This document shows positions 27,528-36,961 of a DNA stretch of 64,000 bases, piece by piece. The notes under the pieces are model-generated. The model did not search any database. It saw only the letters and a list, made by a program, of their open reading frames with translations, and had not been told where the DNA came from. Made by a program: the position numbers and the translations under genes. The first letter of the stretch is position 1. Each line of letters opens with the position of its first letter. The stretch is from Christiangramia echinicola DSM 19838 (lineage in GTDB: Bacteria > Bacteroidota > Bacteroidia > Flavobacteriales > Flavobacteriaceae), in assembly GCF_000423065.1 (NCBI RefSeq), contig NZ_AUHG01000011.1:558001-622000 (forward strand), in the 5' to 3' direction.

Positions 27528-28262
27528 ATGTGTTATCAGAAATCTTTGAATCAGTCAAAGGATAATTTAACCAGGTATATGGATAAACCACCGATAGAGG
27601 AGGGGATTTTCGAACCCTATTTTTTGAATGATGGTTTCACTCATGAGAAGGTTTATGTGATCCCCCTGGATGAACCTAAACACTGGTATCCTGCCAGCTG
27701 GGGTTTGGTGCCATCTTACACTGATCCGGAACAATTTTATAAGAACAGGAAGTACAATACGCTAAATGCAAGGGATGATAAAGTTTTTGATTCCAGGATC
27801 TATTCCAAACCTATTCGGGAAGGTCGTTGCTTGATCTTTGCAGATGGATTTTTTGAACCGCATCATTCCGGAAAAGCAAGTCAGCCATATTTCTGTTATC
27901 TCGAAGAGAGTGAAAACTTTGAGCAAAGATCTATTTTTACCTTTGCAGGGATCTATAATGTTGATAAAGAGGGCAATTATTCAGCTTCCTTAATTACTGT
28001 AGATGCTAATCCTTTATTTGAAAAGGTTCATAACAAGGCTAAGCGAATGCCTTTAGTCCTGGATCGCAAGTATGAAGCAGATTGGATCGAGCAGGGACAA
28101 TCTGAAACTGTGATCAAAGATATTATGAATGAAGGTTTCACTTCGAAGTCTTTTACCGCACATCCGGTGATTAATTATCGTCTTAAAAAGAATTGGGATA
28201 TCAAAAATTCGGCTGAAGTTATACAGCCGGCTGAAGCATTGGATAAGGAGCTATCCCTTTAA
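27528..28262 (+). CDS. SOS response-associated peptidase (SRAP, YedK/HMCES family)
   Basis: SRAP proteins crosslink through Cys2 to abasic sites in single-stranded DNA and protect them. Here Met-Cys-Tyr begins the protein, so Cys2 is exposed after Met removal. The NTLNARDDKVF segment (conserved Asn and Arg), RCLIFADGFFEPH (catalytic Glu region) and the KVHNKAKRMPLVL segment with the conserved His are all present. The 244-residue length is normal. Upstream there is TATCTTTA, one mismatch from the -7 box. It overlaps the convergent MFS gene by 12 bp at the 3' ends. Confidence 0.92.
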   Translation: MCYQKSLNQSKDNLTRYMDKPPIEEGIFEPYFLNDGFTHEKVYVIPLDEPKHWYPASWGLVPSYTDPEQFYKNRKYNTLNARDDKVFDSRIYSKPIREGRCLIFADGFFEPHHSGKASQPYFCYLEESENFEQRSIFTFAGIYNVDKEGNYSASLITVDANPLFEKVHNKAKRMPLVLDRKYEADWIEQGQSETVIKDIMNEGFTSKSFTAHPVINYRLKKNWDIKNSAEVIQPAEALDKELSL

Positions 28263-29435
28263 TGTTGGTTTTCGAAAAAGCGCGATCAAACCAAAAATTG
28301 GACCTATGCTCAAAATGACAAATATCAAGGCCGGGCTTAGTATTCCATTGAAATAGTTAAGCATTTGAATACTTATTATCGTAATGCTGAAACCTATGCA
28401 GTTTACAATTGTTAGTGCAGTTCCCCGAGATTCTGCTTCGGTATTTTTAGCAACGAGAGTAGAAAATAATGGTGAATCTGCTACAACTACCAAACCCCAG
28501 AAGATGAGGAAAGCAATAAGTAGAATTTCAGAATTCATATGAAAGACCAAAGGCGATATGAGGCAACATACTCCCGATAATAATAGGGATAGACCTGCAG
28601 TCTTTTTAACTCCAACTTTTTCTGAAATATATCCACCTAAGACACAGGCAACACCGCCAAAACCTATAACCAGAAAGGAGATAAATGCAATGCTGAAATT
28701 GGCTTCAGGATGGAAATTCTTATAAAAAGCCAGGATCACTGGAACAAATGCCCAGAATGCATAGAGCTCCCACATATGTCCGAAATATCCAAAAGCCCCT
28801 GAACGGAAATCATTATTCTTAAAAACCCTGAAAATGAGACTCAGGTCAGGTTTTTGTCGTTTAGAACGATATGGGCCATCTGGAACAAATGCGAGGATTA
28901 GTACGCCTCCAATCGCAGCAAGTGCAGAGGTGAAATAAATTACCGATCTCCATTCTAATTTAATTATACCAGAGATTTCTTTTAATAAATGCGGGAAAGC
29001 AGTCCCTATAACCAAAGCTCCAACGAGATAACCTAGTGATCTGCCAAGGCCTTTATCAAAATAATCTGATGCGATCTTCATTCCAACCGGGTATATACCT
29101 GCCAGGGAAAAGCCAGTAAGAAATCTGAATATTATCAGGCTGTAAAGATCATTGCCTTCCAGTAATATTCCCAGGTTTATAAATCCACCGAAAAGAGCGC
29201 AAATAAAGAAAACTTTTGAAGGTGAAAATCTATCAGAAATAGTGAAGAATGCGAAGGCTAGAGTACCCGCAATAAAACCAAACTGAACTGCAGAAGTTAA
29301 ATGTCCAAGAGCATTAGAACTTAAACCAAACTCGTCAAAGAGGTTTGGCATAACTGCGTTTCCTGCAAACCATAGGGAGGTGCAACAAAATTGTGCAAAA
29401 ACAATAACAGGCAATATCCGGAAAGGTACTTTCAA
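28251..29435 (-). CDS. MFS transporter
   Basis: A 394-residue inner-membrane protein with about twelve hydrophobic segments and a central charged loop (DGPYRSKRQKPD near residue 190), as in the major facilitator superfamily. The first cytoplasmic loop has FFTISDRFSPSKVF in the position of the usual GxxxDRxGR motif, in altered form. Substrate unknown. It is not in an operon and overlaps SRAP tail-to-tail by 12 bp. Confidence 0.88.
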   Translation of the reverse strand: MKVPFRILPVIVFAQFCCTSLWFAGNAVMPNLFDEFGLSSNALGHLTSAVQFGFIAGTLAFAFFTISDRFSPSKVFFICALFGGFINLGILLEGNDLYSLIIFRFLTGFSLAGIYPVGMKIASDYFDKGLGRSLGYLVGALVIGTAFPHLLKEISGIIKLEWRSVIYFTSALAAIGGVLILAFVPDGPYRSKRQKPDLSLIFRVFKNNDFRSGAFGYFGHMWELYAFWAFVPVILAFYKNFHPEANFSIAFISFLVIGFGGVACVLGGYISEKVGVKKTAGLSLLLSGVCCLISPLVFHMNSEILLIAFLIFWGLVVVADSPLFSTLVAKNTEAESRGTALTIVNCIGFSITIISIQMLNYFNGILSPALIFVILSIGPIFGLIALFRKPTLKG

Positions 29436-29498
29436 AAAATCGAAATATGGTTCTTGCTGGATATTACCTGTTTCATTAGCTCTAGCTATATCGCTAAA

Positions 29499-31403
29499 TT
29501 AATCTTTTAATGTTTTTTCAGGTAAACTTACGTCTTCATCTCGCAAATACTTATCAAGAAAAGTTAGGATCTGCCCATAACCCTTGATCTCGTTTTCCTT
29601 TTTTACAAAACCATGACCTTCATCAGGAAAAACCACATAATTCACAGGAACATCGTTTGCCTGTACTGCTTCTACGATCTCGTCAGATTCTACCTGAAGC
29701 ACACGAGGATCATTCGCTCCCTGTAAAACCATTATGGGATTCTTTACATTTTCAGCATGGAATAGAGGAGAGATCTTTCTCAATCTAATTGAATCCTGTG
29801 TATTTGGGTCGCCCAGTTCTTCATATAAAGCATTCTTGAAAGATTCCCAGTAAGGAGGAATAGATCTAAGCGTTCTAAGCCAATTGGTCACGCCAAAAAT
29901 GTTTACTCCAACTTCAAATTCATCCGGCTCAAAGGTCATCGCAGCCATGGTCATATAACCGCCATAACTACCTCCAATGATCCCGATTTGATCCTTGTTT
30001 ATGTAATCCTGAGATTCCAGCCATTTCTTCCCGTAGATCACATCCTGAAGATCCTTTTCTCCATGATTTTTATCGTCCATTTTATAAAAGCTGGCACCAT
30101 AACCACTACTTCCGCGATTATTTACAGCCAGAATTGCATATCCATGATTTACCAAATACTGAATTAGAGAAAAATAACCAACCCTTGATTGTCCGCCAGG
30201 ACCACCATGAACCCATACCAGTGCTGGTTTTTTATTGTCTGCAGTTGCGTTTAGAGGCTTATAATAAATCGCTGGAATTTCAAGACCGTCAAAAGATTTG
30301 TAACGTACAACTTCTGCAGAAACCAGATCGTCAGGATCTATGTCAGGATTTAGAGTGTTGGTAAGCTTTTTTAGTTTTTTAGACTTCAAATTATATACAT
30401 AAATATTATTCGGAGTCCTGGAAGTCCCAATGGTTAGCCTTAGCAGATTTTCACTATCTGAAAAATTCGCCGCTACGATATTTCCATCTGGAATTTCTGG
30501 AAGTTCCATCTTCTTTTTTGTACTGGTATTGCGCATAACGAGTTTGTTTGCTCCATCTTCATTTATGGCAATCACCCTGTAAGTATCATTTTTACTCAGG
30601 CTGCTATACATAACATCCCAATTTGTTTCATAAAGAACTTCAGATTCCTGGGTATTCAGGTCGAAAGTCATTAATCTACTAAATTCTCCACCATGGTTGG
30701 TTGTATAGTAAAACTCAGTTTCCTCTTTGTTGAAACCTGTTGGGCTATAACTGAATCCCGGTTTGGAAATTTCTGTCATTTCACCGGACTCTCTGTCTAA
30801 AAGAAATAACTTATTCTCGCTGGTGGTAATCGGCTGCGAAAGCGCAAGATATTTTCCGGAATCAGAAATACCTGAGATGGAATATCCTTCTTTGTTCTCA
30901 TATAAAAGTTCAGGTTCCCAGGTCCCAACTTTCATTCTATACAGATCAAAAAACTGCGGATCTCTTTTATTTGAAGTGTAATACATGTAATTATTATCCC
31001 CGCTCCATCCTGCGAAATTTACCTTTTCCTGTTCACCGGGAGTTAGATCTTTTGAAGTACCGTCGGGTTTAAGGAGATAAATGTGACTTATTTCATTTCC
31101 ACCTTTGTCTGCGGAGTATAAGATGTCGTCTGAATTTGGAACATAATCTACGGCGAAGAAAGATTCGTTTTCAGAATTGGTAATTGCCGTTCTGGATCCG
31201 TCAGCCAGGTTTATTTCATAAACATTGAAAATACCTGACTCATCAGAGCTGATAAGTAATTTACTTTCATCGTTAGAAAACTGTCCACCTCCAACACGAG
31301 TGTTTTCATAAAATTGTTCAATGCTGTACTCTTTGGGGTCTTTCTGATCCTGAGCGAAGACGCCCGCTACGATTAGAAAGATCAGGAAATTAATTCTTTT
31401 CAT
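29499..31403 (-). CDS. S9 family serine peptidase (prolyl oligopeptidase / acylaminoacyl peptidase type)
   Basis: A 634-residue exported peptidase. It has a signal peptide (MKRINFLIFLIVAGVFAQ), a beta-propeller of WD40-like repeats to about residue 370, and an alpha/beta-hydrolase domain. The nucleophile Ser is in GGSYGGYMT (about 480), the Asp in QGANDPRV (about 567) and the His in DEGHGF (about 599). It is likely periplasmic and cuts short peptides. A second, differently built S9 peptidase lies at 32975-35014 on the other strand. Upstream has TATTTTTC, one mismatch from the -7 box. Confidence 0.92.
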   Translation of the reverse strand: MKRINFLIFLIVAGVFAQDQKDPKEYSIEQFYENTRVGGGQFSNDESKLLISSDESGIFNVYEINLADGSRTAITNSENESFFAVDYVPNSDDILYSADKGGNEISHIYLLKPDGTSKDLTPGEQEKVNFAGWSGDNNYMYYTSNKRDPQFFDLYRMKVGTWEPELLYENKEGYSISGISDSGKYLALSQPITTSENKLFLLDRESGEMTEISKPGFSYSPTGFNKEETEFYYTTNHGGEFSRLMTFDLNTQESEVLYETNWDVMYSSLSKNDTYRVIAINEDGANKLVMRNTSTKKKMELPEIPDGNIVAANFSDSENLLRLTIGTSRTPNNIYVYNLKSKKLKKLTNTLNPDIDPDDLVSAEVVRYKSFDGLEIPAIYYKPLNATADNKKPALVWVHGGPGGQSRVGYFSLIQYLVNHGYAILAVNNRGSSGYGASFYKMDDKNHGEKDLQDVIYGKKWLESQDYINKDQIGIIGGSYGGYMTMAAMTFEPDEFEVGVNIFGVTNWLRTLRSIPPYWESFKNALYEELGDPNTQDSIRLRKISPLFHAENVKNPIMVLQGANDPRVLQVESDEIVEAVQANDVPVNYVVFPDEGHGFVKKENEIKGYGQILTFLDKYLRDEDVSLPEKTLKD

Positions 31404-31511
31404 TATTTGTAATTTTTGGTTAGAAAAATAGCTTTCTGGTTTGAAAGCCAGTTAAATATACAAAAAATGAGCGCCTGAGTGCAGATTTTACCTTAGCGAC
31501 GGAAACCTGCT

Positions 31512-31871
31512 TTATATATGTTCCTGATTATTATTGGTGAATTCATGTTCCTCTTTACCTGTATGTTCAGTAGATGCAGGTTCAAATAGCATCACATGAA
31601 CTTCCTCTTCTGCTATTGGCTTATGTTCGACACCACGGGGTACTATAAAAAATTCATTTTCATTTAGTTCAATCATTTTATCGCGGAACTCGATTTTCAG
31701 CATTCCTTTAATGATGTAGAACATTTCATCTTCATTTTCATGGGCATGCCAGATGAACTCTCCCTTTAGTTTGGCAAATTTCACCTGTTGGCCATTAAGC
31801 TCCCCAACTATTCTGGGATTCCAGTGATCGGTGAACATTTTGAATTTTTCGGCAACATTAACCTTTTCCAT
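31512..31871 (-). CDS. Cupin domain protein
   Basis: A 119-residue single-domain cupin. Motif 1 is WHAHENEDEMFYIIKGMLKIEF (His, His, Glu metal ligands) and motif 2 is PRGVEHKPIAEEEVHVMLFEP (His). Such small cupins bind a metal and act as enzymes or sensors; the substrate is unknown. There is no operon partner. The 165-base region upstream contains two short inverted repeats (see 31921-31992). Confidence 0.88.
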   Translation of the reverse strand: MEKVNVAEKFKMFTDHWNPRIVGELNGQQVKFAKLKGEFIWHAHENEDEMFYIIKGMLKIEFRDKMIELNENEFFIVPRGVEHKPIAEEEVHVMLFEPASTEHTGKEEHEFTNNNQEHI

Positions 31872-31920
31872 AATTGTTGAATATGTAATTACGTTTTTAA
31901 TCTAAAATTTTTTCCGTTGC

Positions 31921-31992
31921 CCTAAATTATATTTAGGATCTCATTATAGTTTTAAATCCTATTAAAACTGGATTCTGAATCAAGTTCAGAAT
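31921..31992. repeat. Pair of short inverted repeats, REP-like intergenic element
   Basis: CCTAAATTATATTTAGG (31921-31937) is followed by GATCTCAT. ATTCTGAA-TCAAG-TTCAGAAT (31972-31992) is followed by GACGTCAT. Both have the look of dispersed intergenic palindromes I associate with Flavobacteriia (stem, then GATCTCAT or GACG). Only this copy is visible here, so repetition in the genome is an expectation, not something seen. Confidence 0.5.
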
Positions 31993-32037
31993 GACGTCAT
32001 TTTAATATTTAAGGATTCTTAAGGATAGTTTTTTTTA

Positions 32038-32853
32038 CTAACTTTTAGATTTATCCATTAACCAAAGATAAGTTTCGGTGAAATTCTCACTCCACATCGC
32101 TTCATTATGCTGGCCGTCCTCCACAAATTTCACTTTTAAATGTTCAGGATCAATGTTCTGTTTATGTAATACCTCGATCATTTTCTTCAAATCGGGAACC
32201 ATTTCTTCAGATTCTGAGGTGCCAACCAGAAAGTAAAATCTGGTGTTTTTATTCAGATTTTCGGAGCTAGCTAGGTTATAGATCTCTCTATTAAACCAGA
32301 AGGAAGGAGAATAAGAACCAATCATTCCAAATGTTTCAGGATATTTTATCGCGGCGTAAAAGGAAGCCAGTCCTCCTAAAGAAGACCCAAAAATACCTGT
32401 ATGCTCATAATCTGATGAACTTCTATAAGTACTATCGATATGAGGTTTTAGATCATTTACCAGGAAATCAAGATAAGAATCGGCTTTCCCTCCACCATAT
32501 TTCTCATGAGGTAGGGGAGTAAGTTCATCAATTCTTTTATTACCGCCATGTTCGATGCCTACGATAATAGCTTCAGGAGTTTTAAGACTATCCAAAGCTT
32601 CGTCTACTTTCCATTCTCCCGCGTATGAAGTTTTCTTATCAAAAAGATTTTGAGCATCATGCATATAGATCACAGGATATGTTCTATTGGAAGTCTTATA
32701 AGATTCCGGAAGGTAAACCCAGATCTTTTTAATGGTATCTAATTGAGGAGCTGCAATGCTGAAAGTTTCGACATTTTTTGAAGCAGTGCTTTGCGAATTT
32801 GAAGTAAATGCAATTAAAGCAATGCAGGCAAACAGATAAAATTTGATTTTCAT
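32038..32853 (-). CDS. Secreted alpha/beta hydrolase, esterase D type
   Basis: A 271-residue exported protein with a signal peptide (MKIKFYLFACIALIAFTSNS). The fold is that of the putative esterase family (Fes/esterase D): VYLPESYKTSNRTYPVIYMHDAQ near residue 47, the nucleophile Ser in IFGSSLGGLAS near 160, and the late His in EDGQHNEAMW. Related proteins hydrolyse enterobactin, acyl esters or feruloyl esters. It has an exact -7 box 27 bases upstream and stands divergent from the S9 peptidase gene. Confidence 0.88.
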   Translation of the reverse strand: MKIKFYLFACIALIAFTSNSQSTASKNVETFSIAAPQLDTIKKIWVYLPESYKTSNRTYPVIYMHDAQNLFDKKTSYAGEWKVDEALDSLKTPEAIIVGIEHGGNKRIDELTPLPHEKYGGGKADSYLDFLVNDLKPHIDSTYRSSSDYEHTGIFGSSLGGLASFYAAIKYPETFGMIGSYSPSFWFNREIYNLASSENLNKNTRFYFLVGTSESEEMVPDLKKMIEVLHKQNIDPEHLKVKFVEDGQHNEAMWSENFTETYLWLMDKSKS

Positions 32854-32879
32854 AAATTTATTTCCTTTAAGAAACTCTT

Positions 32880-32887
32880 CAAAAATA
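32880..32887 (-). promoter_or_regulatory. -7 box for the esterase gene
   Basis: On the minus strand TATTTTTG is an exact TAnnTTTG, giving a predicted leader of about 20 bases. Confidence 0.5.
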
Positions 32888-32974
32888 GTATTTAGATTTT
32901 TTCAAATATTAATTGAAGCACATTTCTTAATATAGTACGAACCATTAATGATAAAAATAATCTCTCCTGAACTT

Positions 32975-35014
32975 ATGTATAGATCTTTATGTTGCTTATT
33001 CCTGATATTGCTGGTTACTAATCTCGAAGCGCAGGTTTCTAAAAATTTTGAATATCTGGATGTATTTCAGTTAGAATATGCCAACAATCCCCAAATTTCT
33101 CCAGATGGTGAATATGTAGTTTATCAAAGAAGCGGTTTTGATATTATGGAAGACAAATCCAAATCCAGCCTATGGATCCTGAATGTTGAAAATCCTAAGA
33201 CCCATCATAAATTAAGTAACCGAGAGGTGAACGAAAGTAGTCCTAGCTGGTCACCAGATGGCGACAGGATCGCCTTTGTAAGTAGCACAGATGAAGGTAG
33301 CGAGATCTATTTGTATTGGACAGATACAGGAGCCCTGGCTCGATTAACGCAATTAGAGAACAGCCCGTCTTCCTTAGAATGGTCGCCAGATGGAAATTCT
33401 CTTGCCTTTACCATGAAAGTGAATGCCAAGGCACCGGTAATTGCAAAAATGCCCGAGAAGCCTGAAAATGCTAAATGGGCAAAGTCTCCAAGAATTACAG
33501 ACCGTTTAAAGCATGAAGCCGATGGTAGCGGATATTTAAAACCCGGTTTCGATCACATTTTCATAGTACCTGCTGAAGGTGGAACAGCGAGGCAAATAAC
33601 TGAAGGTGATTTTAATCATTCCGGTAAACTTTCATGGACTCCAGATGGCGAAAGAATTTTCTTTTCAGCCAATAGAAACGAAGATTGGGAATACGATTTT
33701 AGAAATAGTGAGGTCTATTCTGTAAATGTGAAGAGCGGATCTATTAAGCAACTAACGGAAAGAAGCGGACCAGACGAGTTGGCCATAGTTTCTCCTGACG
33801 GTAAGCATATAGCATATCTGGGTTTTGAAGATAAGGTTCAAACCTATCAGGTAAGCCAGTTGAATATAATGGATCTGGATGGAAATAATAAGAAGCTGGT
33901 TTCAAAAGAACTCGATAGGAGCATAGATAATATAGTTTGGGCTGAAAATAGTAAGGAACTTTTCTTTATGTACAATGACCTTGGATTGACTAAGATCGCT
34001 ACGATCAATCTCAAAGGAAATGTAAAGGATATAACTGCAAATGTTGGAGGAACCACATTAGGAAGACCATATGCCAGTGGAAGTTATAGTGTCTCGAAGG
34101 ATGGAAAGATTGCTTATACAGTAAGTAGACCAGACAGACCTGCTGATATTGGAATAATCGAAGAAGGCGATAACAAGGCGAAAATTGTAACAGGATTAAA
34201 TGAAGACCTGCTTTATTTTCGAAATTTAGGAAAAGTGGAAGAGATCTGGTATGAATCTTCGGTAGATCAGAGAGAAATACAGGGATGGATCGTTTATCCC
34301 CCAAATTTTAAAGAAGGCGAGAAGTATCCATTAATAGTTGAAAATCATGGAGGCCCAATACTTAATTACGGTCCGCATTTTTCTGCTGAAATTCAGCTAT
34401 ACGCGGCCCAGGGCTATGTGGTGTTTTATCCTAATCCCAGGGGAAGTACCAGTTATGGAGAGGAATTCGGTAATTTGTTATTCAATAATTATCCCGGCGA
34501 AGATTATAATGATGTGATGGATGGGGTAGATGCCGTTATTGAAAAAGGATCTATCAATACAGAAGAATTATTTGTAACTGGTGGTAGTGCAGGTGGAATT
34601 ATGACGGCCTGGATCATAGGAAAAACGAATAGATTCAAAGCTTCGGTGGTTGCCAAACCTGTGGTGAACTGGATAAGTAAAACCCTGGTTGCAGATAATT
34701 ATTATGGTTACGCAAACTCCAGGTATCCGGGACAGCCATGGGAAAATTTTGAAGGTTACTGGAAGTTTAGTCCGCTCTCTTTGGTTGGGAATGTGGAAAC
34801 TCCAACCATGGTTATGGTAGGGATGGATGATCTTAGAACTCCGCCAAGCGAGGCAAAGCAATTATATCATGCCTTAAAACTGAGAAAGATCGAAACCGTG
34901 CTGGTGGAGATTCCTGAAGCTTCGCATGGAATTGCGGCCAGACCTAGCAATCTCATTACCAAGATTGCTCATACCATCGCGTGGTTTGAGAAATTTCGAG
35001 ACTCTAAAAATTAA
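32975..35014 (+). CDS. S9 family peptidase with N-terminal TolB-like propeller
   Basis: A 679-residue exported peptidase with a signal peptide from Met at 32975 (MYRSLCCLFLILLVTNLEAQ). The ATG at 32948 would put ten extra residues before it, so the later start is preferred. Propeller repeats such as SPSWSPDGDRIAFVSS and SLEWSPDGNSLAFTM precede the hydrolase domain. There the nucleophile Ser is in TGGSAGGIMT (about 537), Asp in VGMDDLRTP (about 617) and His in EASHGIAARP (about 650). It shares a 4-bp stop overlap with the convergent kinase-like gene. Confidence 0.9.
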   Translation: MYRSLCCLFLILLVTNLEAQVSKNFEYLDVFQLEYANNPQISPDGEYVVYQRSGFDIMEDKSKSSLWILNVENPKTHHKLSNREVNESSPSWSPDGDRIAFVSSTDEGSEIYLYWTDTGALARLTQLENSPSSLEWSPDGNSLAFTMKVNAKAPVIAKMPEKPENAKWAKSPRITDRLKHEADGSGYLKPGFDHIFIVPAEGGTARQITEGDFNHSGKLSWTPDGERIFFSANRNEDWEYDFRNSEVYSVNVKSGSIKQLTERSGPDELAIVSPDGKHIAYLGFEDKVQTYQVSQLNIMDLDGNNKKLVSKELDRSIDNIVWAENSKELFFMYNDLGLTKIATINLKGNVKDITANVGGTTLGRPYASGSYSVSKDGKIAYTVSRPDRPADIGIIEEGDNKAKIVTGLNEDLLYFRNLGKVEEIWYESSVDQREIQGWIVYPPNFKEGEKYPLIVENHGGPILNYGPHFSAEIQLYAAQGYVVFYPNPRGSTSYGEEFGNLLFNNYPGEDYNDVMDGVDAVIEKGSINTEELFVTGGSAGGIMTAWIIGKTNRFKASVVAKPVVNWISKTLVADNYYGYANSRYPGQPWENFEGYWKFSPLSLVGNVETPTMVMVGMDDLRTPPSEAKQLYHALKLRKIETVLVEIPEASHGIAARPSNLITKIAHTIAWFEKFRDSKN

Positions 35015-36285
35015 TTTTTACACTCAAAGCAAGAAATGAGAGCATCGGAAAGTTTGAGGTCTTCAGAACCTTTTAAAGGTTCTGAAAGCTTTCCTTGTTC
35101 CTGTATGACCTCATGAAAACTTTGGGCATATTCAATTAGTTTATTTCTTCTGCTTTTTATCTTTTCGGTAATTCCAGACTGGTCCAGTTTTGAGATTTCA
35201 GCCGGCCATACGCCAAAGGCATTTTCAATGGCGGAATCGCTAAGGATTTTTTGAAGTTCTTTTGCCTGCTGAACATATACTTCCTTTGGTGTATCCACTA
35301 AGAAATATCGATCGAAAGGATAAACCAGTCCGGGCATATGATCTATTTCTTTTTCAAAAGGTCTAACGAGGGGTTCAATATTTTCATTCGTTAAAATTGA
35401 GGGAATTACTCCGCTGAGGTTAAAGAAGGCATTGTCACGATCACCGGCTATCGGACTTGCAATGATTGAATCTTTATTCTGTACTAAAGCCCAGCCCCAT
35501 TGTTCTGCATGGCGATCCCAGTCGCCAATTAACAGGTCGAAAAGACGTGTTTTGATTAACAATGATTTATCAATGTTAAGTTTATTACCGTGTTTTTGTT
35601 TTAGTTTTTGAAGGTCATCGGTTTCAACAATCTCCGATACATTTTCTGAAGAAGTCCAGTTCTGCTCACTTTCGGTTTCAAACTCCAGGAGGTAAAGGCG
35701 GTTACCATATTTTTCATTGTATTCACCTAATCTCTCTTGTTTCGGAATAAAATACATCACCGGATTGGTATGCTGAAGCCTGGCGATTTCAGAAAGTTCA
35801 GCAGCAAGAATAGCTCCGTATGGATGCTGTGCAGAAATACCGTCTACGATAATATTTTCAAGTCCGAGGTTTTTAGCCGCATCAGGTATTAATTTCTCAG
35901 GATCCTTGGTTACACTTCTTAGGGTGTAAATAATATCATTTTCACTTTTCAGTTTTAAAGAATGTGTTTGCTTTCCTCCACCTTCACGAATAACTTTTAA
36001 ACCACCTTTCAGCGTATCTAAAAATGCTATTGGCACCCTTACGGCGGTTGACCAGGATTTTCTGTAATTCTCACCCTGCATGAATTCCTTTAAAAGATTT
36101 CCTTCGTAAAGTGTATTAGGAGCTACCAATACAGAGTCATGTGCTTTAAAATTGATACTAGCCAGATCTTCAAACTCCTTGATCTCGCAGGTTCGAAAAG
36201 CCTCATCGGTGCTGGAAACAGACCAGTATAAGAATGCAAAAAACAGGATAAAAAGAATTGCAACAGCGGCAAATATTTTTTTCAT
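35011..36285 (-). CDS. Membrane-anchored kinase-fold protein (FAM20C/HipA-like motifs), probably periplasmic
   Basis: A 424-residue protein with one N-terminal membrane segment (IFAAVAILFILFFAFLYW) and the rest outside the cytoplasm. Central motifs resemble FAM20C-type secretory kinases and the kinase-like region found in some Bacteroidetes BamA-fusion proteins. They are a Gly-rich stretch REGGGKQTHSLKL (residues 100-112), D255-W-D257-R-H259 (catalytic-loop position), and D282-R-D284-N-A-F (DFG-like metal position). The substrate and even activity are unknown, since ATP is scarce in the periplasm. It could be a pseudokinase or binding domain. It stands alone, convergent with the S9 peptidase. 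Confidence 0.6.
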   Translation of the reverse strand: MKKIFAAVAILFILFFAFLYWSVSSTDEAFRTCEIKEFEDLASINFKAHDSVLVAPNTLYEGNLLKEFMQGENYRKSWSTAVRVPIAFLDTLKGGLKVIREGGGKQTHSLKLKSENDIIYTLRSVTKDPEKLIPDAAKNLGLENIIVDGISAQHPYGAILAAELSEIARLQHTNPVMYFIPKQERLGEYNEKYGNRLYLLEFETESEQNWTSSENVSEIVETDDLQKLKQKHGNKLNIDKSLLIKTRLFDLLIGDWDRHAEQWGWALVQNKDSIIASPIAGDRDNAFFNLSGVIPSILTNENIEPLVRPFEKEIDHMPGLVYPFDRYFLVDTPKEVYVQQAKELQKILSDSAIENAFGVWPAEISKLDQSGITEKIKSRRNKLIEYAQSFHEVIQEQGKLSEPLKGSEDLKLSDALISCFECKN

Positions 36286-36398
36286 TTAAGATCTAATTAT
36301 AGAATTTCGATGGTATAAAACTAGGATATTAGACCTGTTTTAAGCTGATCGAAAAGTTATAATATTCAAAAATTATAGACCAAAATTAAGTCTATTCA

Positions 36399-36899
36399 TC
36401 AGTCCATTTGTAGATCACTTTGTTTGTTTCTAAGATCAGGTCCATCCTGTATGATAGATTTTAAATTAAGCATATAAAAAGTCCACCCTGTCTTACATCC
36501 AACATGAAAATTTAATTTCGATTTTTCATCTGTAGGTATGTTTTCCTGAATTAACCTAAGTACGGGATGATCGTTTTCCTCAAAGAGCTTAACTGAAACT
36601 GTACCAGCCTTTCCGAAAATAAACCTCAGGAATTCTCCTTCTTTAGGTTTCAGGATCTCTCCATGTTCTTCAACGCTATCTGGCCAGCCATGCCAACGCC
36701 ATCTATAAGTGTCCCCAGGATGAAATCTTTCTTCTCTTTTTCTTATTTCACCATTCGGAGTTTTGAATTCAGCAAGTTTTAAAAACCAGTTTTCCAGTTG
36801 GTCCTGGCACATCCATGAATCAATGATAGAGTCTTTAGGTTTATCGATAGGGAGATTTACCGTAAACGAACTCCAATCGGGACTTTGTGTATCTTCCAT
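36399..36899 (-). CDS. SRPBCC (AHSA1/START-like) domain protein
   Basis: A 166-residue cytoplasmic protein of the AHSA1-type SRPBCC family. The order is FTVNLPIDKPKDSIIDSWMCQDQLENWFL, then DTYRWRWHGWPDSVEEHGEI, and a late VGCKTGWTFYMLNLKSII helix. The fold makes a hydrophobic pocket for small ligands, but no specific role can be read. It is divergent from the VOC gene with a 62-base gap; no exact -7 box is visible there. Confidence 0.85.
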   Translation of the reverse strand: MEDTQSPDWSSFTVNLPIDKPKDSIIDSWMCQDQLENWFLKLAEFKTPNGEIRKREERFHPGDTYRWRWHGWPDSVEEHGEILKPKEGEFLRFIFGKAGTVSVKLFEENDHPVLRLIQENIPTDEKSKLNFHVGCKTGWTFYMLNLKSIIQDGPDLRNKQSDLQMD

Positions 36900-36961
36900 G
36901 ATGTTTGTTTTTTAATAGAATCAGGATCGATGAATCTTACTTAAATTTAAAGAAAAATAGT

